Positions 49,313-63,600 of a stretch of 64,000 nt of DNA are shown piece by piece. The stretch comes from Ifrita kowaldi (taxonomy: Eukaryota; Chordata; Aves; Passeriformes; Cinclosomatidae), in contig VZRS01001512.1 of assembly GCA_013398055.1 (NCBI GenBank), forward strand, positions 124,001 through 188,000, given 5' to 3'. Position numbers and translations under genes: made by a program. The first letter of the stretch is position 1, and the number at the start of each line of letters is the position of its first letter. The notes beneath the pieces are model-generated. The model was not told the DNA's origin and ran no database searches. It was given only the letters and a program-made list of their open reading frames with translations.

Positions 49313-51055
49313 TTAAGGTAATCTGTAGGACTTGTTGCCTTTTTTCTCTACTGACCCTCAAGGCATGTGAGAACTAGACTAATTAATGGTTGCTAGTAGC
49401 ACTTGAGGTAGTATTGCAAGAACTTGAGAGATGTCAGAAACAACAGTATTCACCCTTATGGATGAGGGTAGAAGTCTGACTAGGCAGCTTCTTTATATTT
49501 AGCAAATCCCTTTGTCTGGTCTTGTAGAAAATCTGTTATGCATTTATTTTTGTGTCAGTTGATAAGCTCTGTGTGGTACAAAAGGAGATAAAAAAAGACA
49601 GGCATGAATAAAATCAGACATGCTAGGAGGTAAGAGAGGGAAGTGAAATAACTTCGCTTTTCATCTTTCACTTGTCCTTAAGTTGTCGCTGGCTAAATAT
49701 CTGATATGATTGGATTTGTCTTCAGCAGCAGAAGAGAGCAGAAACTAGAAGGTAGTGTTTGTGGACCGAAGAAGAGTGCGAATCTGGGTGCTGATTTGCA
49801 CACACACTTAGAGAAATAAGCACCTGTGAGAATTAAAAGGTAATGTTTAAAAATAATTAGCACCTTCACAAACGTTTTTCCTAAAAATGCATTTTTCAAC
49901 ATTAACCTAAGGCACAATAAAAAGCTAATACATGGGATGAATAGGTATGAAATCAAGAGATTGTCTTCTGAAATTTTTGTAATAACTTTAGTATCACTGA
50001 ATTTCTACTACTCCATGGTTGGGTCTACTTCTGAACTTCTTACTCAGGGGACTCATTCCATGGTTGTAGAGATTTGGCTGGATGCTGTCCTTCAAAGGTT
50101 TGAACACTTTTTGGTATTTTCATGTTTGGGGTTTTTTTTACAGAGATGTAAAAAATAGCTCTTTAAAGTATGCAGTTTTTTAAACTTCCCTCTGTCTTCC
50201 AGTTTGTCTTCTTAGTCTGATTTTGTTGAGAAGAGCTTGAATGAAATAGTTAAAAAGAATGCCCACATCAGCAGGTGCTTGGACCTAAATTAGTAGAATT
50301 AGACCAAGGCCTTTAATTTAACTTGGCTTTAGGCATTCTTCTGAAATACTGTTTCTTCTTTAAGCTGTTTGCAACAGCTCTTAGTCCATCTCGTAGCATA
50401 ACCAGAGAGTTTATGCTGGGGCTACTGCTGTACACATATGTTGCAGAACTCAGTCCACAGGGGCTGTTTAGCTACTGAAGACATTCTTAAGCAGAATTTC
50501 TTAGGCCTCTTGGTAAGTGCACGCTAAACATAGGATGTGAACCCACTGTTGCTGTGCCAATTTACATTAGATGGAATCTGTGCCGTGAGGGTAATTTCTG
50601 TATAACTTGCAATGGCATATAGAGGTATATGAGAGAGGATGAATAATTTATATCTGAATTCACAATATTAGACCAAGAACCAATTCACAGTTAACTTATT
50701 CTTGAAGTTGGGAAAATTCACATTGTGGTGCACAGTGAATATATTAATTCATTTAAAATCTGCCAACACTAAGTTTCTTTAGGATTGCAAATGAGCAAGT
50801 TAAAATACTTTTGGCAGTGTGAAAAATACTGTATTTTTATCTTGTAAGACACATGTTCTAGACCATTGTTTCTAATTACTCCAGTGAGTTTGTCCACTTC
50901 ACTGAAGTCAGTGAAGAAAAGGTCTGTTGTCTAAAGGGCAGTGGGATCTTCCTTTATTCTGTAACTTGGGATGTTTCTTTGGTTTTCAGCATGTGATAGA
51001 TGGTGCATGAGAAATGCACACAGTCAAATTATTTCTGTACAAATATTGAAGGAGG
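49313..51055 (+). other. MAP1B: MAP1B intron 2, fourth segment, nothing recognised
   Basis: AT-rich unique sequence between two CR1 copies, with no supported gene, RNA or regulatory feature. Confidence 0.6.
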
Positions 51056-51678
51056 AGATTCTGCCCCTCTGCTCTGCTCTGGTGAGATCCCACGTAGAGT
51101 ACTGCATCCAGATCTGAGGTCCTCAGTACAAGAAAGGCAGTTCTTGGCAATTTTTCTTGGAACAGCCTGTTGGAAGCAAATCCAGAGGAAGCCATCAAGA
51201 TGACCAGAGAGATGGAGCACCTCTCCTATGAGGAAGGGTTGAGAGAATTTGGTTTGTTCAGCCTGGAAAAGAGAAGGCTTCAGGATGACCTAATTGAGTC
51301 AGTATCTGCAAGAAAGATGGAGAGGGACTTTTCATAAGAGCATGGGGAATGCAAGAGCACAAGACAATGGGGAATGGATTCAAACTAAAAGAAATTAGGT
51401 TTAGATTAAATATTGGCAGGAAGCTCTTTGCTGTGAGAGTGGAACAGGTTGCCCAGAGAAGTTGTGGATGCCCTATCCTTGGAGGTGTTTGAGGCCAGGC
51501 TGGATGGAGCCCTGAGCACATGGTCTGGCGAGAGGTGTCCCTGCCCATGGCAGAGGGATTCCGAAGAAGTCATCCCTAAGGTCCCTTCCTACCCAAACCA
51601 TTCTATGATTCTATAATCTTACATTCTTCTATGATTCTGTAATCTTAAATTCTTCTGTGATTCTATAATCTTACCTTC
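51056..51678 (+). mobile_element. CR1 LINE 3' fragment with intact-looking 3' terminus
   Basis: Runs from the end of ORF2 (gctctggtgagatcccacgtagagtactgcatccagatct) through cctctcctatgaggaagggttgagagaatttggtttgttcagcctggaaaagagaaggct, gtggaacaggttgcccagagaagttgtggatgccc and ggccaggctggatggagccctgagca to the 3' end aaggtcccttcctacccaaaccattctatgattctat. It is about 0.6 kb, 5'-truncated. The 3' tail has grown into the tandem array at 51601-51678. Confidence 0.95.
51601..51678 (+). repeat. 26-bp tandem triplication at CR1 3' end
   Basis: Three consecutive 26-bp units (51601-51626, 51627-51652, 51653-51678), each of the form ttct(a/g)tgattct(a/g)taatctta.(a/c)ttc, differ by two to four bases. 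The unit derives from the CR1 terminal octamer region (attctatgattctat plus aatctta). Confidence 0.96.
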
Positions 51679-54600
51679 TGTAGTACTTCTGTTATTTTTA
51701 TTGCAAATCATGTAAAATAGCTATAACTGGAACAAAGATCCAGTTGCATAGCCAGTTATAAAATGCAAGTATTTCCTAAACATTCATTAAACAATTTTAC
51801 AAACAGAACTGTAAACAGTAAACAGACATTGCCTTATTTGAAGTGAAGCTGTTTGACAACTTTTTTCACAGCACCCAGAAAATTATAACAAAAACTAGCA
51901 AATATATTAGCCAGGGAGATTCTAAGTGGGCAGAAAACAAACTGCTTCTGGGTAGGAATTAATTTGTGACACACAAACTATTCTGCAAGATGTCAAGAGA
52001 CACTGTGGACAGGACCTTGATTTTGTGTCTAGCTGAGTCACCACAGTTCCAAGTGCATCCAGACATCTTTGTAAGACACCTATAAAGAGATGAGATGAGT
52101 CCCTGCAGGATCTAGCCATCCTTTTAACTTTTCCCATCAAGGACTGGAAGGTAAAATAGTAACCTTCATTCTGCCACTTTCTGCAAAGGTTGTTTATCTA
52201 GCACTATGTCAGCTCTGAAGAGGCAAAAAAGGGAAGGAGTCAAGGGAAGGACTAATGCCGAACTATTTGTACTCAGGGTGCACTGAAGAACCCAGAGGTC
52301 CATTAAGAAGCAAAGTACTCTTGCTATTAGTGTCCCAACCATCATCTTAAGAGGTCTGATGTCATAGCCACAGGATTACTGCAGCCAATTCAAATCCCAG
52401 TGCTCCCTCACTGCCCTGCTCACCAGGGAATTTTTTTGTCAGAAATGTTCTTTAGTATTCAGACACAGTATGTGCCATTTGGAGGTACAGCAGGCCATGG
52501 ATGACAGTGCTGCCTGGAAGTAGGGGAAAATGAACAGGATTAAATGTTAGGCACTTGAGACTGTTACAGTGTGTTCTCTCTGACTTTCCTGCCTTTTCTG
52601 TTTCCCATGAGAACCTGGACTTATAACTGCCTGCAGTTTCTCCGTTACACCTGACACTAGCCTCCTAAGCAAGGTCTCAAATTGTGGATCGATGCAAGTG
52701 AGAAATGACCTAAAGGATATGGCAATAGGGCTGAGATAAGTATTAGTCTGGGAACCACAAATCAAACTTCCAGGCAGGAAATGCCGACTTCTATAGCATG
52801 TGAAACATAGAGCAGCAATTGGGGGGAAAAAATGGAAAGAGTTAGTTACTCTCAATTTCTTCTCTATTACACTATTTCCAGAATTGTATTTTGAAGTATT
52901 TAAGCTAGGCTTTAATCACATAGGTGATTACCTATTGAAAACTAGGTTACCAGCAGCTGTAGAAGTTTTTAAATTACAGTTTTTGACAGATAAGTACTGT
53001 TGGTCTGACCTGATACAGTACTCAGCATTAGGGACTGTGCAATCTTACCAAGTTTTCAGTCTTTCAGTATTCCAGCAGCTGATTCAGATTAAAAAGTTTT
53101 CTCTGTAGAACTTTGCTTTGTTTTGTAGTTCACTGCTTCCATTGATTCTGTTTGAAATGCAAATAATGACAGAAACATAGGCCAGCAGCTGCAGCTGTGA
53201 GACACTCACTCCAAATGTAAATGTGGCACACACTGGGACTAGCCCCCTGTCCTTGTGGCCTGAAGTGGTTTTGTCAGGAATAAAGCAAGCAAGTGCTCCC
53301 AGGAGCTCAGGAAGTGAGCTGGAAGGCACACTTGAAGGAAACCAAAAGTATAATTTTGACCTTTTTTACTAAAAATAAAGATTGTAAAGCTGCTCAAAGG
53401 TTTTCGCTACACATATTTTAATTGAAAATGCCCTTTCAATGGAATTCACATTTTCCCAAAATGTCTTATTTTTCTTTATGTGCAGGATTTTCTGATACAA
53501 GCAAACGTAAAATCTTACCTCCTTTTTGCTTCCCCCACAATTTCCAAATTGAAATGGTGTAAAAAATTAATTCCATTTAAAAACTTTTACCAGAAAAGCA
53601 TTGTTTTCCATCTAATCTTTATCAGGGACATTTTCACAAAGGTCTTCTTTCCCTTAGTGCATTATGGAGTGGGGTAAAAGGAGGAAGGTCTCCACAGCTG
53701 AGGCATGAGCACTTATCCTGGCCATAAGTAGTAGCGACAGCTGTGGCCTCATGTGCTGGTACTGCCCATGCCCACTCCTCTGGGGGCCTTGCAGACAGAG
53801 AATGTCCCAGACCTGTCCTTTGCCTCAACACACCTCATACTTGCTGGGCTCGTGGGCAGCACAAGCTGCATTTGTGTTACTTGTTTATATTGTGTGTTTG
53901 TGTCAGTTCACTTACTTCTCGTGTGAGCTCTTGCCCCTGAAAATTACAATTAGGACAGAAAGGAGACAAGGATCAAGAAGAGAAAGGAATGAGCAAAGAA
54001 ATGAGGGCAGTTTTGTAATTAATCAGCACAAACATATTCAATATTTCGTGATGCTGGTAGTGCAAAGGAAATAAAATTCCATGGTGTAAAGTGGGACAGG
54101 ACACCTCATCCTCATTGTAAGGTCAGAGAGCCAACCTTCCCAGGGGATCTGGTTTCTTGCTGCTTTCCTATTTCCTTCCAAGTCACCAGAAGCTGCATGT
54201 ATCCAGCAGTGGATTTGGCCAAGTGAAGACAGATCCTTGCAAGCCCTCAGACTGTACCTCAGTGGTGCAATTTGTCTGACTTGTGTTCACATCTTGGGTT
54301 TACAAACAGGAAAGATGCAAACACTAGAATTAAATTGTTCAGAGCTAGAATTAAGATCTTTTGTGATTCAGAAGAGTTTAAATTTACTGCCATACAAACT
54401 GTGGAGATGTACTGCAATCCATAATTTAAATTTAAATGAACCTATTGTTTAATACATTATCTGATGGTGAGGTAAGAAATTAATGTTTTTCTTGGAGATT
54501 AAAATAACAGAAAGAAGGGCACTATTGAAATTGTAAGTATGCATATGGATGAAGAATGCCATATACAGTAAGTGTGATAATGGGGTGGTAAGTACCCAGA

Positions 54601-57600
54601 TATTTGGAATGGATAGGAAAAATGTGGGCATATTAATGTTGGCATAGGTCAACATTTAGAGAAATGAGAGTGAAGCACTTTCTCATAGGTATGTTAATAC
54701 ACAGGAGCATTAATACATGGAAGTCAAACGAGGGAAAAGAGAACTCTATCAGTGTAATTAGTACTTAAGGTCAGACCTACTAATTGATTTTATGCTCACA
54801 CACTTAGTGTGCATATGCAATTCATGTGGCTTGAAAACTGACATATGCTCTGAAGATATAAATGAGCTCTTGATATTTTAAGAACTCATCTGACTCAGTT
54901 GAATATTGTAAGGTGTTTCTGAGAGTTTCTCGCATTAAATGAAATATTGCAATGCCAGTTGAATTCTCAGTATCCCTAAGTAAATGAAAGCAGTTAATAG
55001 AATTCAAATGAGAGTTGCATGGGATGTTTTATAAATATTTTGAAATAAGAGCAAACATACTGTGTCTTGATGATATAAAATATAAGTCCCCATGCTTTCA
55101 CCTCAGTGAACAGCAGGGATTTGTTTACAGTTGCAGATCAGGATCTAATACCCATGAGCAGCAAATAGATTAAATCTATAAACAATGAGAGCTATGCCGA
55201 AGAACATGTGGTTTTGTTTTATAACAACCAGTCTGAGGACAGTTTGCAAATAAGTGTGCCAATTTTCTGGAGATTCTTTCATATTATTTTTTCATTCTTT
55301 GGCATATAAAAGAGGAACCTTTCCCTCAACTGTAAATATCATTATGAGGGTTTTATTTATGAGCAAATCAAATATTATAAATATGTTGGGGTCTAATACT
55401 CATACCAGACAGTATCTTTCCTTAGAATTTGATTGGACTCTGTCCCATGCTTCATTGTCATCTAAATTAAAAACAAAAGCACAGGCACTCTCTCACATTA
55501 TTTGGAGAAAACAGGCCAACGAAGACCTGTTGGAGATCCAGCAATTTTGCTGAGACCCTCAAAGTGTGAATTAAGAGATGCTAGGGAGGGGGTCAGAGAC
55601 ATTGTTTTGAAATCTAAATCTGATTTATTCCTACCCTGTTAGTGATTTCCTAAAGCACTGGAAAGCATGGGTCTGACCCACCAGGTTTTTCCTGGAAGTG
55701 ATGGGGCAGTAAATTCACCTCAGCAAATCTGCCTGTTGTCACAGAGGATGGGTCCCAAAACTGGGATGCAACCTCCCGGTGGATTCCCGATGTGAACTAT
55801 CCTGAGACAGTACCAAGGCCCTCTCTTGTCTGGCTGGTACCAGGGTGTAATGCAATGGTACCTAAAGGTACCTACCTGTCAAGGGTGAGATCTTAATGTG
55901 TTTCTAAAATCCGCATGCCTTGCAGGTGAGTAAATATGTCTTCTTCTGGTTCTCTCCTTCAACTCGTGTTTACAAGCAGCTTTAGGATAAGCACTGAGTG
56001 TTTCCAGCATGGCAGTCCTAGTGAAAGGATAAACATACCTATATTTTCATTTTATCTTTCTTAGCTATGTGCAGAGAATATATAAACCTCTTCATGGAAA
56101 TACACAATCTCTTACCCCATACCTACCAGCAGTCATATTCAGTTTTAACTTTAGCATTCATAAAAAATGAATGAAAATTTGCCCAATAACCTATTAAAAA
56201 TTGAGTAGCAGCATATGGGATTTAGCCACATGCTAGGCTTGTGTGGGGAAAGCCACTGCAATCAACAGCTTTTTTTATAATCACCAGGGATTTATTTTTT
56301 CCAGGTGTTTAAAAATCAGCTATGTCAATGCCAGTTCTTTTGCAAATGAGGAAGGTACAGGTTATCTGGGTTGGGTGAGGTTTTCATCAGCCTAGGAAGG
56401 ACTGCGTAGTAGTGAGGGGAGTGGGATATGGCACACTGTGAGCTAGAAGTTGAATGACAGTAATTTGATGTACCAGCTGGAAAAAAACCCCAAAACCTGA
56501 GTAAAAGCGTGTGCACTGACTGTACTTTGAGGAAGAGGTCTCCAGAAATGGCCCTTGGGTTGAGAAATGCAGGCGATATAGAGTACTCAGAGAACACAGT
56601 GAAATCTCTCCCTTTGAGCAAAGGCCATGTTTCCTTGCTCCCTGCCACCTGTGCAGATCTAGTGCATGCTCTTCACTGTAAGACACATATGGCTTGAGGC
56701 GCATTCATTCTGAATTTGTACAGTGCTTGACTGCCCTAATGCTACTTTTAGACTTGACTTCCTTCATTTACTGTGTACGCATCTGTTCTTGGACAGCACA
56801 CAATGCTACAGCATCATATCTGAATCAGGAAGATGTTTTTCTCTTGCTTTTTCTTGAGGTCTTCTTCAAAGTATGTTGGAATGGACCTCCTTTTGTGTGT
56901 GCCTATTACAACTTCTAAATATCCTCATGGAGTCTTGGCAAATGCTACAGAATTCTCACTTTAGACTGCAGAATTTTTGAGGGGAAACTCTGCAGGAATT
57001 TTTGGGACTTAGATAAATCAAAATGTAGACGTTGTTTATTGATAGATAATTTATACTTAAAATTTTTCCACAAAACTACCATTTGTTTACCGAATTTACC
57101 ACATTCCCTCCTTCTCAACCATGTGAGAGCTGGGGATTTTTCCATGTTATCTGGTTTTCTCCTTTATGATACTCCCCAGACCTGTCCTTTTTTCTGGCTC
57201 TTGTGTTCCCCAATTTTTTTATCAGGGGAAACACAACATTAAGATAACTTCAACAGTATGACCCTTGGGGATAGAGGTAAGAACCTCCAGACTTCAGGAC
57301 TTCAGGAGCACATTTCCAGGTGCAGTCTGTGCATAGAGGCAAAGCCTGAAGCTTGCTGGGGAGAGGGGCCAAAAACTGTTCTAAATCATCTGATTTAAAT
57401 AGAACCTTTATATCTCTAGTATCCACTCTGTATTGCTCAAGAGCCACCACTTAAATAAATTATCAGTGTCCTTATGAAATCCCTAGATGGGATATGGATA
57501 TGAGACATCTTTTAAAATACATTAAATGAAATAACTGGATTTTAATTGCAGTCCTCATTGCAATATGCCTGTATCAGCACATCAGCTCTATTAAAAATAC

Positions 57601-60600
57601 TCTTCCAACACATTCATGGATTTCAGTTTTGACACTTAAAAATGTGTCATCTTGGCAATCCTTTGCTGGAGGCTACTTGGTATCAATTGCCAGATGTAAT
57701 TACAAAGATGAAATTTATTTAAAAGGTTGATGGTCACCATCCTTTGTGCTTTTACCCTAAAGCATCCCAACAGGATGCAAGCCAGAGGAATTAATTGTAA
57801 TACAGAACCTAGCATGAACAAGTTTCTTTTTTAAGTTTTCTAGGTTTCAGATACAGAAACAGGAGTTGCCAGGGGTAATTTTTTTTCACAGCATGATGTG
57901 TCATCTGTATGATGAAACCAGCTTTAATTATTCAGTTGGTGCCTGCAAATGGTTGCTTAGTGATTGTGTCCTTTCTGTTCAAATCTGCAGTAAAACTCAT
58001 TTGTGTGCTAGGTCACTAGCTGTTCTAAGTCAGCATGACCCTGCTGATTTAATTGGCATACACTAAGAAAACCTAGTTAAAAATACCTTCGTAAATTTTA
58101 TACTTATCTTCTGTAATACTAAACAGACAAGACAATGCTGACTGGTAAAAGAGACATCTCATGTGTTTTTCAGTATACTAGTTTCTCTTTTACAGATATC
58201 TTTATTTTCACTGATGGCTCTCCTGAAAAGTACTTAAAATCAGACCTGCAGCAATTTTACTTTTGGAAAGGACTAGGTGAAGCTGATCATATAATCATTT
58301 GGTAACTCAAGAAGACAAGCCTATGTGAAGTTTGCCCTGGAAAGCATCACAATGTATTGATTCCTAACTAAACATCTTTGTATTTGAACTCATGATTCTT
58401 TAAAAAAACCCCACTTTTTTCACAAAGCTCTGTCGTTCACTTAAAAATATGAAAACAAAAACACATGTTCTCCTCAGTGGGAGAGAAAGTGTCAGGGGGA
58501 TAGATCCATTGCAGCTTACAGATTAGTCTCTCAAGAAGAGCCTGGTCTGTGCATGTGTTGTGGAAGGAGCTTTCCAGTTACAGGACACCAGGTGGTCACC
58601 CATAGTTGATCTGAGAAGCAAACACTGCCACAAATGCTATTAGTAGTGTGTAATGAGATTAAGTCCCCATGGTATTTGTAATATCCTTGAGGTTTTTTTC
58701 ACTGAAGCAGCACAGGACCGATAGCACCCCTTAGACAATGAAAGAGTTTAGTCTTTCATTGTTGTATGCACATAACTCTCATCAGCATTAATAGGAGTTA
58801 AGCATGCACAAAAAAGGAAGAATAAAGCTTGGAAGTCTAAGTAATCACAGTATGCTAGAGGTTTCCAAGAGTTTCACATAGGACCAGGCCAAAATTGTAT
58901 TGACTATTCCTACTGGGGGATGTTAAGTATTTTCAGAGATTTGTATTTTTGAGGCATAAAGGGTGATTAGAGGTTCCAAAATAACAATGAAGATTTAGTA
59001 GAAGGTAAGAAGACTTAGCTGCAAGAGACAGAACCTAAGGCAGAGCTCATATTTAATTAAATGTTTTGCTTTCTGTGACAGGGCAAGATTTTGCTTTCTT
59101 TCATTTTAAAGTAACTAGTTTTGATATGTGCTGAGCATTGTAGTGGGCTTTCTGGGAGATTGGTGGATCTTTATCCAGTTAGAGAGGACACAGTTGTCCA
59201 CAGTAGTTCTTGCACATACAGGAGTAAACTTGTTGGACCAGGTGTGAGTTCTGTTTCCTCCTGTAAAAGCTGTGGCTGCTTAAGCAAAAAGGATCCTCAT
59301 GTTACAGGTCTGCAAGAGTAGTCGTCTCCTCCTCAGCTCAGAGGCTGCCTGAACTATTTCTGGGGGCACCTGCTTCTTCCTAAGAAGAAGATTTAACAAG
59401 TTAAACACTTGAAGATTAAAGTAGGTGTTTCCAGAACTAGATCTGTTCCTCACTCATCCTTCTGTATGGAAGTTGGTGTAGGGAGGGCCAGTAAAGAAGT
59501 AAAATCATCCAAGCTGATGCTTGACTGGCCTCTGGAATCTGTCCACTTTGGCATTTAGAGGGCCAGTTTTTGCCGTCACACTTGCTGGTTCATTGATTTC
59601 TGGTTTCCAGGTCCTCTGACTTCTGTTAGTGGGTATTTTTTTCTTGTATCAGTGGATATGAGCTATCACTATTTGTTGTTCATGCGTGGCTTTTTGTTAC
59701 TACAGTTTCAACCACTGATAGGGGTAATTGCTTTGTGAAATTTTAGAGGTATTAAAAGGTAATACCTATTATTTAGGTATTAAAAGACATTCCCTGTGCA
59801 AGATAATGTTTGAATATGGGTTTGTATTTCCTGAAGATATGTGCTGGCTTTCCCCCCTCTCCATGTTTTTGATAATCTAATTAGAGGATAGTATTGTCTT
59901 TTTCTGCCTTATAATATGGTTCAATTGGTTGTACTTCAGCACATCATCCAAAAATTAAAGGCCAAAGACTGGAGGGACTACTTTATGGCTTGTTTTAATT
60001 CCAGAAATGAAACCCAAAAGAATGTTCCCTTTGTGCTGAAACAGGTGTCCCTTCTCATTTTCTTCTCTGTAAAACCTAGACTTAATTAATAGTACTTGCC
60101 TGTATTGTACACAGAGGCAAGCGATTTCATATTACATTTTCAATTTGTATAAAACCATCACAGTGGAGAATTGCACACATCCAGTAAAGAATCAGAGCAG
60201 GAAGGTGTTTTGAGGCTTTTAAGGGAGTCTCTCTCTTGTCTCTGCCTTAGGGTGGAACAGTTGCTCTGCTCTTTCAGACCAGGAAAGCGGCTGCGGCTAG
60301 AAAGGGACTGTGAATTTAATCCGGAAATTGATTAGCAACACTGTTTATATGTAAAGCAGAATAAAAGCTTTGGGCAAGTTTTGCTATGGAGCTGGGAAGC
60401 CAGGTGGTTGCCAAGGGAAAAGCTTATACCTGTTTCTCATTAAAGGCTTACAAACAGAGCATCTTGTTATATTTCGTACTGGTTGCAGAGGCTCAGGGAT
60501 ATTCCCCGGCTGGTGAATTATTTGATAGTAATACTACATTCAACAGAATGCAAATTTTCTAAAATGCACAAAAGTAAACCCAAGTATTAAAAAATACAAC

Positions 60601-63600
60601 TTTTCCACTGTAATACAGCTATGATGATTGTGTGATTTGTTCAGGGAGTAGCAATAAAGCTGTGATGTTATTCGAGAAAGAAGAACTTCACAGCTCTTCA
60701 AAGAGCACCACTAGGTAAATTATATTCTAAGGAGATATTTTGACAAACAGCATAGGGGTTTTCTGGTACATAATAAACATTACAGTACAGGTATCAACGG
60801 TGGGTTCTTAACTGTGGGGTTTTTTCCCCAAGAAAATTTACTGATTGCCAGACTGTAGGAAGATTCAACCGTAAGTAATTTTAAAATACTGCAAAGTAAA
60901 GTGTCTAATCTGCAGTGCAAGACTCTTGCAACAGCCTTAGTGCTTGCAAACAGGTCTGTCATTCATTATTCGTGGGCTGCTAAGGTGAGGAAATCCTCTC
61001 TGATTTGAACTAGGAGGAAGAATAAAAATTATACCTAAACTGAGAAATTTTAATAAATACATAGCAAAGAGAATGTGCTCTAGGGAATGAATAGATTCCC
61101 TATGTGTGAAGCCATTATAGATTGTATTGACTTGTCAGATTTTCAGCAGGAATGGCAGGTGAACTTAAAACTTAATTGCATATAAGGTAATGACACCAAG
61201 ACCAAAAATATCCTCCACAGGATTTTAATTGGAGCTTTGGGTTTGGCGTCAGCTGCCATAGTGATGAAAACCCATTAGTAAGAAGCCTGCAGCAGTTTAG
61301 AAACATTAACAGAAACCTTCTGAAGTGATCAAAATGCAGACACTTCTCCCTAAGGAGAAATAAAAGACTAAAAATGTATTCAGGTAGAGATGTCTGGGAA
61401 GAGGAAAGGCAAACTTCTGAAATTATTTTTTTCTGAAATATGTATGTCAGTATTTATTCCTTTGCTACATGTTTTAAATTTACATCATCTTTTCCCTGAT
61501 GCTGCTGTGCTCCATTTTCCTTATGAAAGTGGGAGTTGCGGTGAAGTGCAGGGAAGCATCTGCAGAGTGTGCTGCAGAGAAAAGGAAAAAACTTCCCTTC
61601 CCTGGCAGTCAGGATGATGTGGGCTGAACAGCACAGCCAGGCACTGCAGCACAGGGGGGTAAAGTGAAAGGATGTAAAAAAGAGGTTTTAACATTGGCAA
61701 CATTTGTAAAGAAATAAAATAAATTTAACTGAGGTTGTTGGGTATTCTTTTGACATACAGGAAGGCTCTTGGCTAATTGGTTAAATATCACTAAGGAGAA
61801 CCATAATTGCTGATGTTTCCTATCTTGTTTTCAACAGCAGGTCTTTCTAATCAAAGAACCTTTTCCATTCCTCATTGACCTCAGTGGCAATATTCCTGTG
61901 GAGTACACTTGGATTTGAGGTAGATGCTAAGCTAATTAATGGAGATTGTCACAATCGTACTTTTGTTTCAAGAAGTAATTAAAATAAACCAGATAGTTTG
62001 CTTGGTTGGGTCTGGTTTTTTTCCATAAAAAGCAGCCCTTGGACAAAGTGCCAAGGATGTTTAGTGCACAAATCTGCTTAACATCTTTAATAGCCCAGTA
62101 AACAGTTTTCTTTGTAATGTGAATATACCAGTCACTTGGTATAACAAAAGAACACTTAAGCTTCTAACCACTCCTGTGAATTATGAAATACGATGTGTTC
62201 GATAAACAGTGAATTATGAGATAGGGGTATTGAGAAAGAAGTAGCATTTTTCCCAAATAAGATTTTATTTGGGATATGAGAGATTCCTTTTCTGAATAAC
62301 TACCCAAAGTTAAAATATCACATTGCAGGAACTATTTCGAATAAATTATCCTGGGAAGTGGTCTGCTCTACTCAAGATTATTTTAATTCCTGGGTCCAAG
62401 ATGTTTTCCAGAGGAAAAAAGAAGAAATTTTCCTTCTTTCTAGATAGAGAAGGTTGTGGAAGATGTTACGCAACTCTCCTTCTCTCCCTGCAGTGACTGT
62501 AATGCAGTAACTGCACTCCCAAATGCAGTTTCAGTTGAGGGCTTTCGCTGACTTTCAGGACTCATGAGTCAGCTCTGCATTACTGCAGTCTCCCATCGTG
62601 GTGTGTGCTGGCTGCCAGTTTCTATGCAGTACCAGCGCACAGTGCTGTGCTGCTGAAAAGTAAATCTCCAAGTCTACAGATCAATTCTGCAGTGCATCCT
62701 AGAGCAATCGTTGCCATTTTCTATGTAATTAAGATTTAAGGATAGGCGAGAGATTAATGAGAGACAATGAAAAAGCCTAAAAATACAGGGCTCACCGTGG
62801 TATACTGCTGTTGATTTACTATCTTGCTCTTAAGAGCTGCTTAAGATTATTACTTCTGTAACTTTGAGATGTGTAACTCAAGAAAAATGCTTTCAGAGAA
62901 TCTCACATTCACCTATCTTCCTGCCTCAATTTTGTGACATGCAGAATCTGTGAGAGGAAGAGATGAAATTATTTGTCTTTTGCCCAGATAGCCCTAGACA
63001 AATTTCTCCTAAAGTTCACTGGATGTTGATTTCTATTTTCTTTTGCCATTTGAAGCTGGAGTTTCAAGGACTGCAGTGATAACATTGTCAGTGTTAAATA
63101 ATACTGATATCTTAACACTCAGGAAAGTAGTTTATAGAAGAATTTAAGCTCTGGGAAGTAGCTAACAGGGTTCATTTTAAAAAATCTATTATTACTAGCT
63201 TAGATTTTAAGTATTCAATATTTTCTAAAACACAGCATAGTGATGTACTTGCAGAACCAAAAGCTAACTACAGCACTCTAGTTGGTTTCTGAAGGTTCAT
63301 GTTTCTGTTACCATCTGACCTTGGAAATTGTTTCCCTGTAAGTGTTTTATGAGATTAAAACTCTGTCACGCTTATCAGATCTGTTCTAAAGATAAAATAA
63401 ATTGTGAGAGTAGTTGTTTAGAGATCACAGTGTCTATACAGTTTTCATATACAAAACCAGTATGTGGAAATACTGTACAACAAGCTTAAAATATACATTT
63501 CAGGAAGCCACTCTGAAACTGAATATATTGGAGGAAGAACTTAAATTTTAATTATCTGGAGCATTAATAAGTGCAACATATTGCCTTGAAAATAATGGAA

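Noticed and set aside
59747..59786. Repeated aggtattaaaag with an inverted aatacct between
   Set aside because: Short AT-rich coincidence-level repeat with no further structure.
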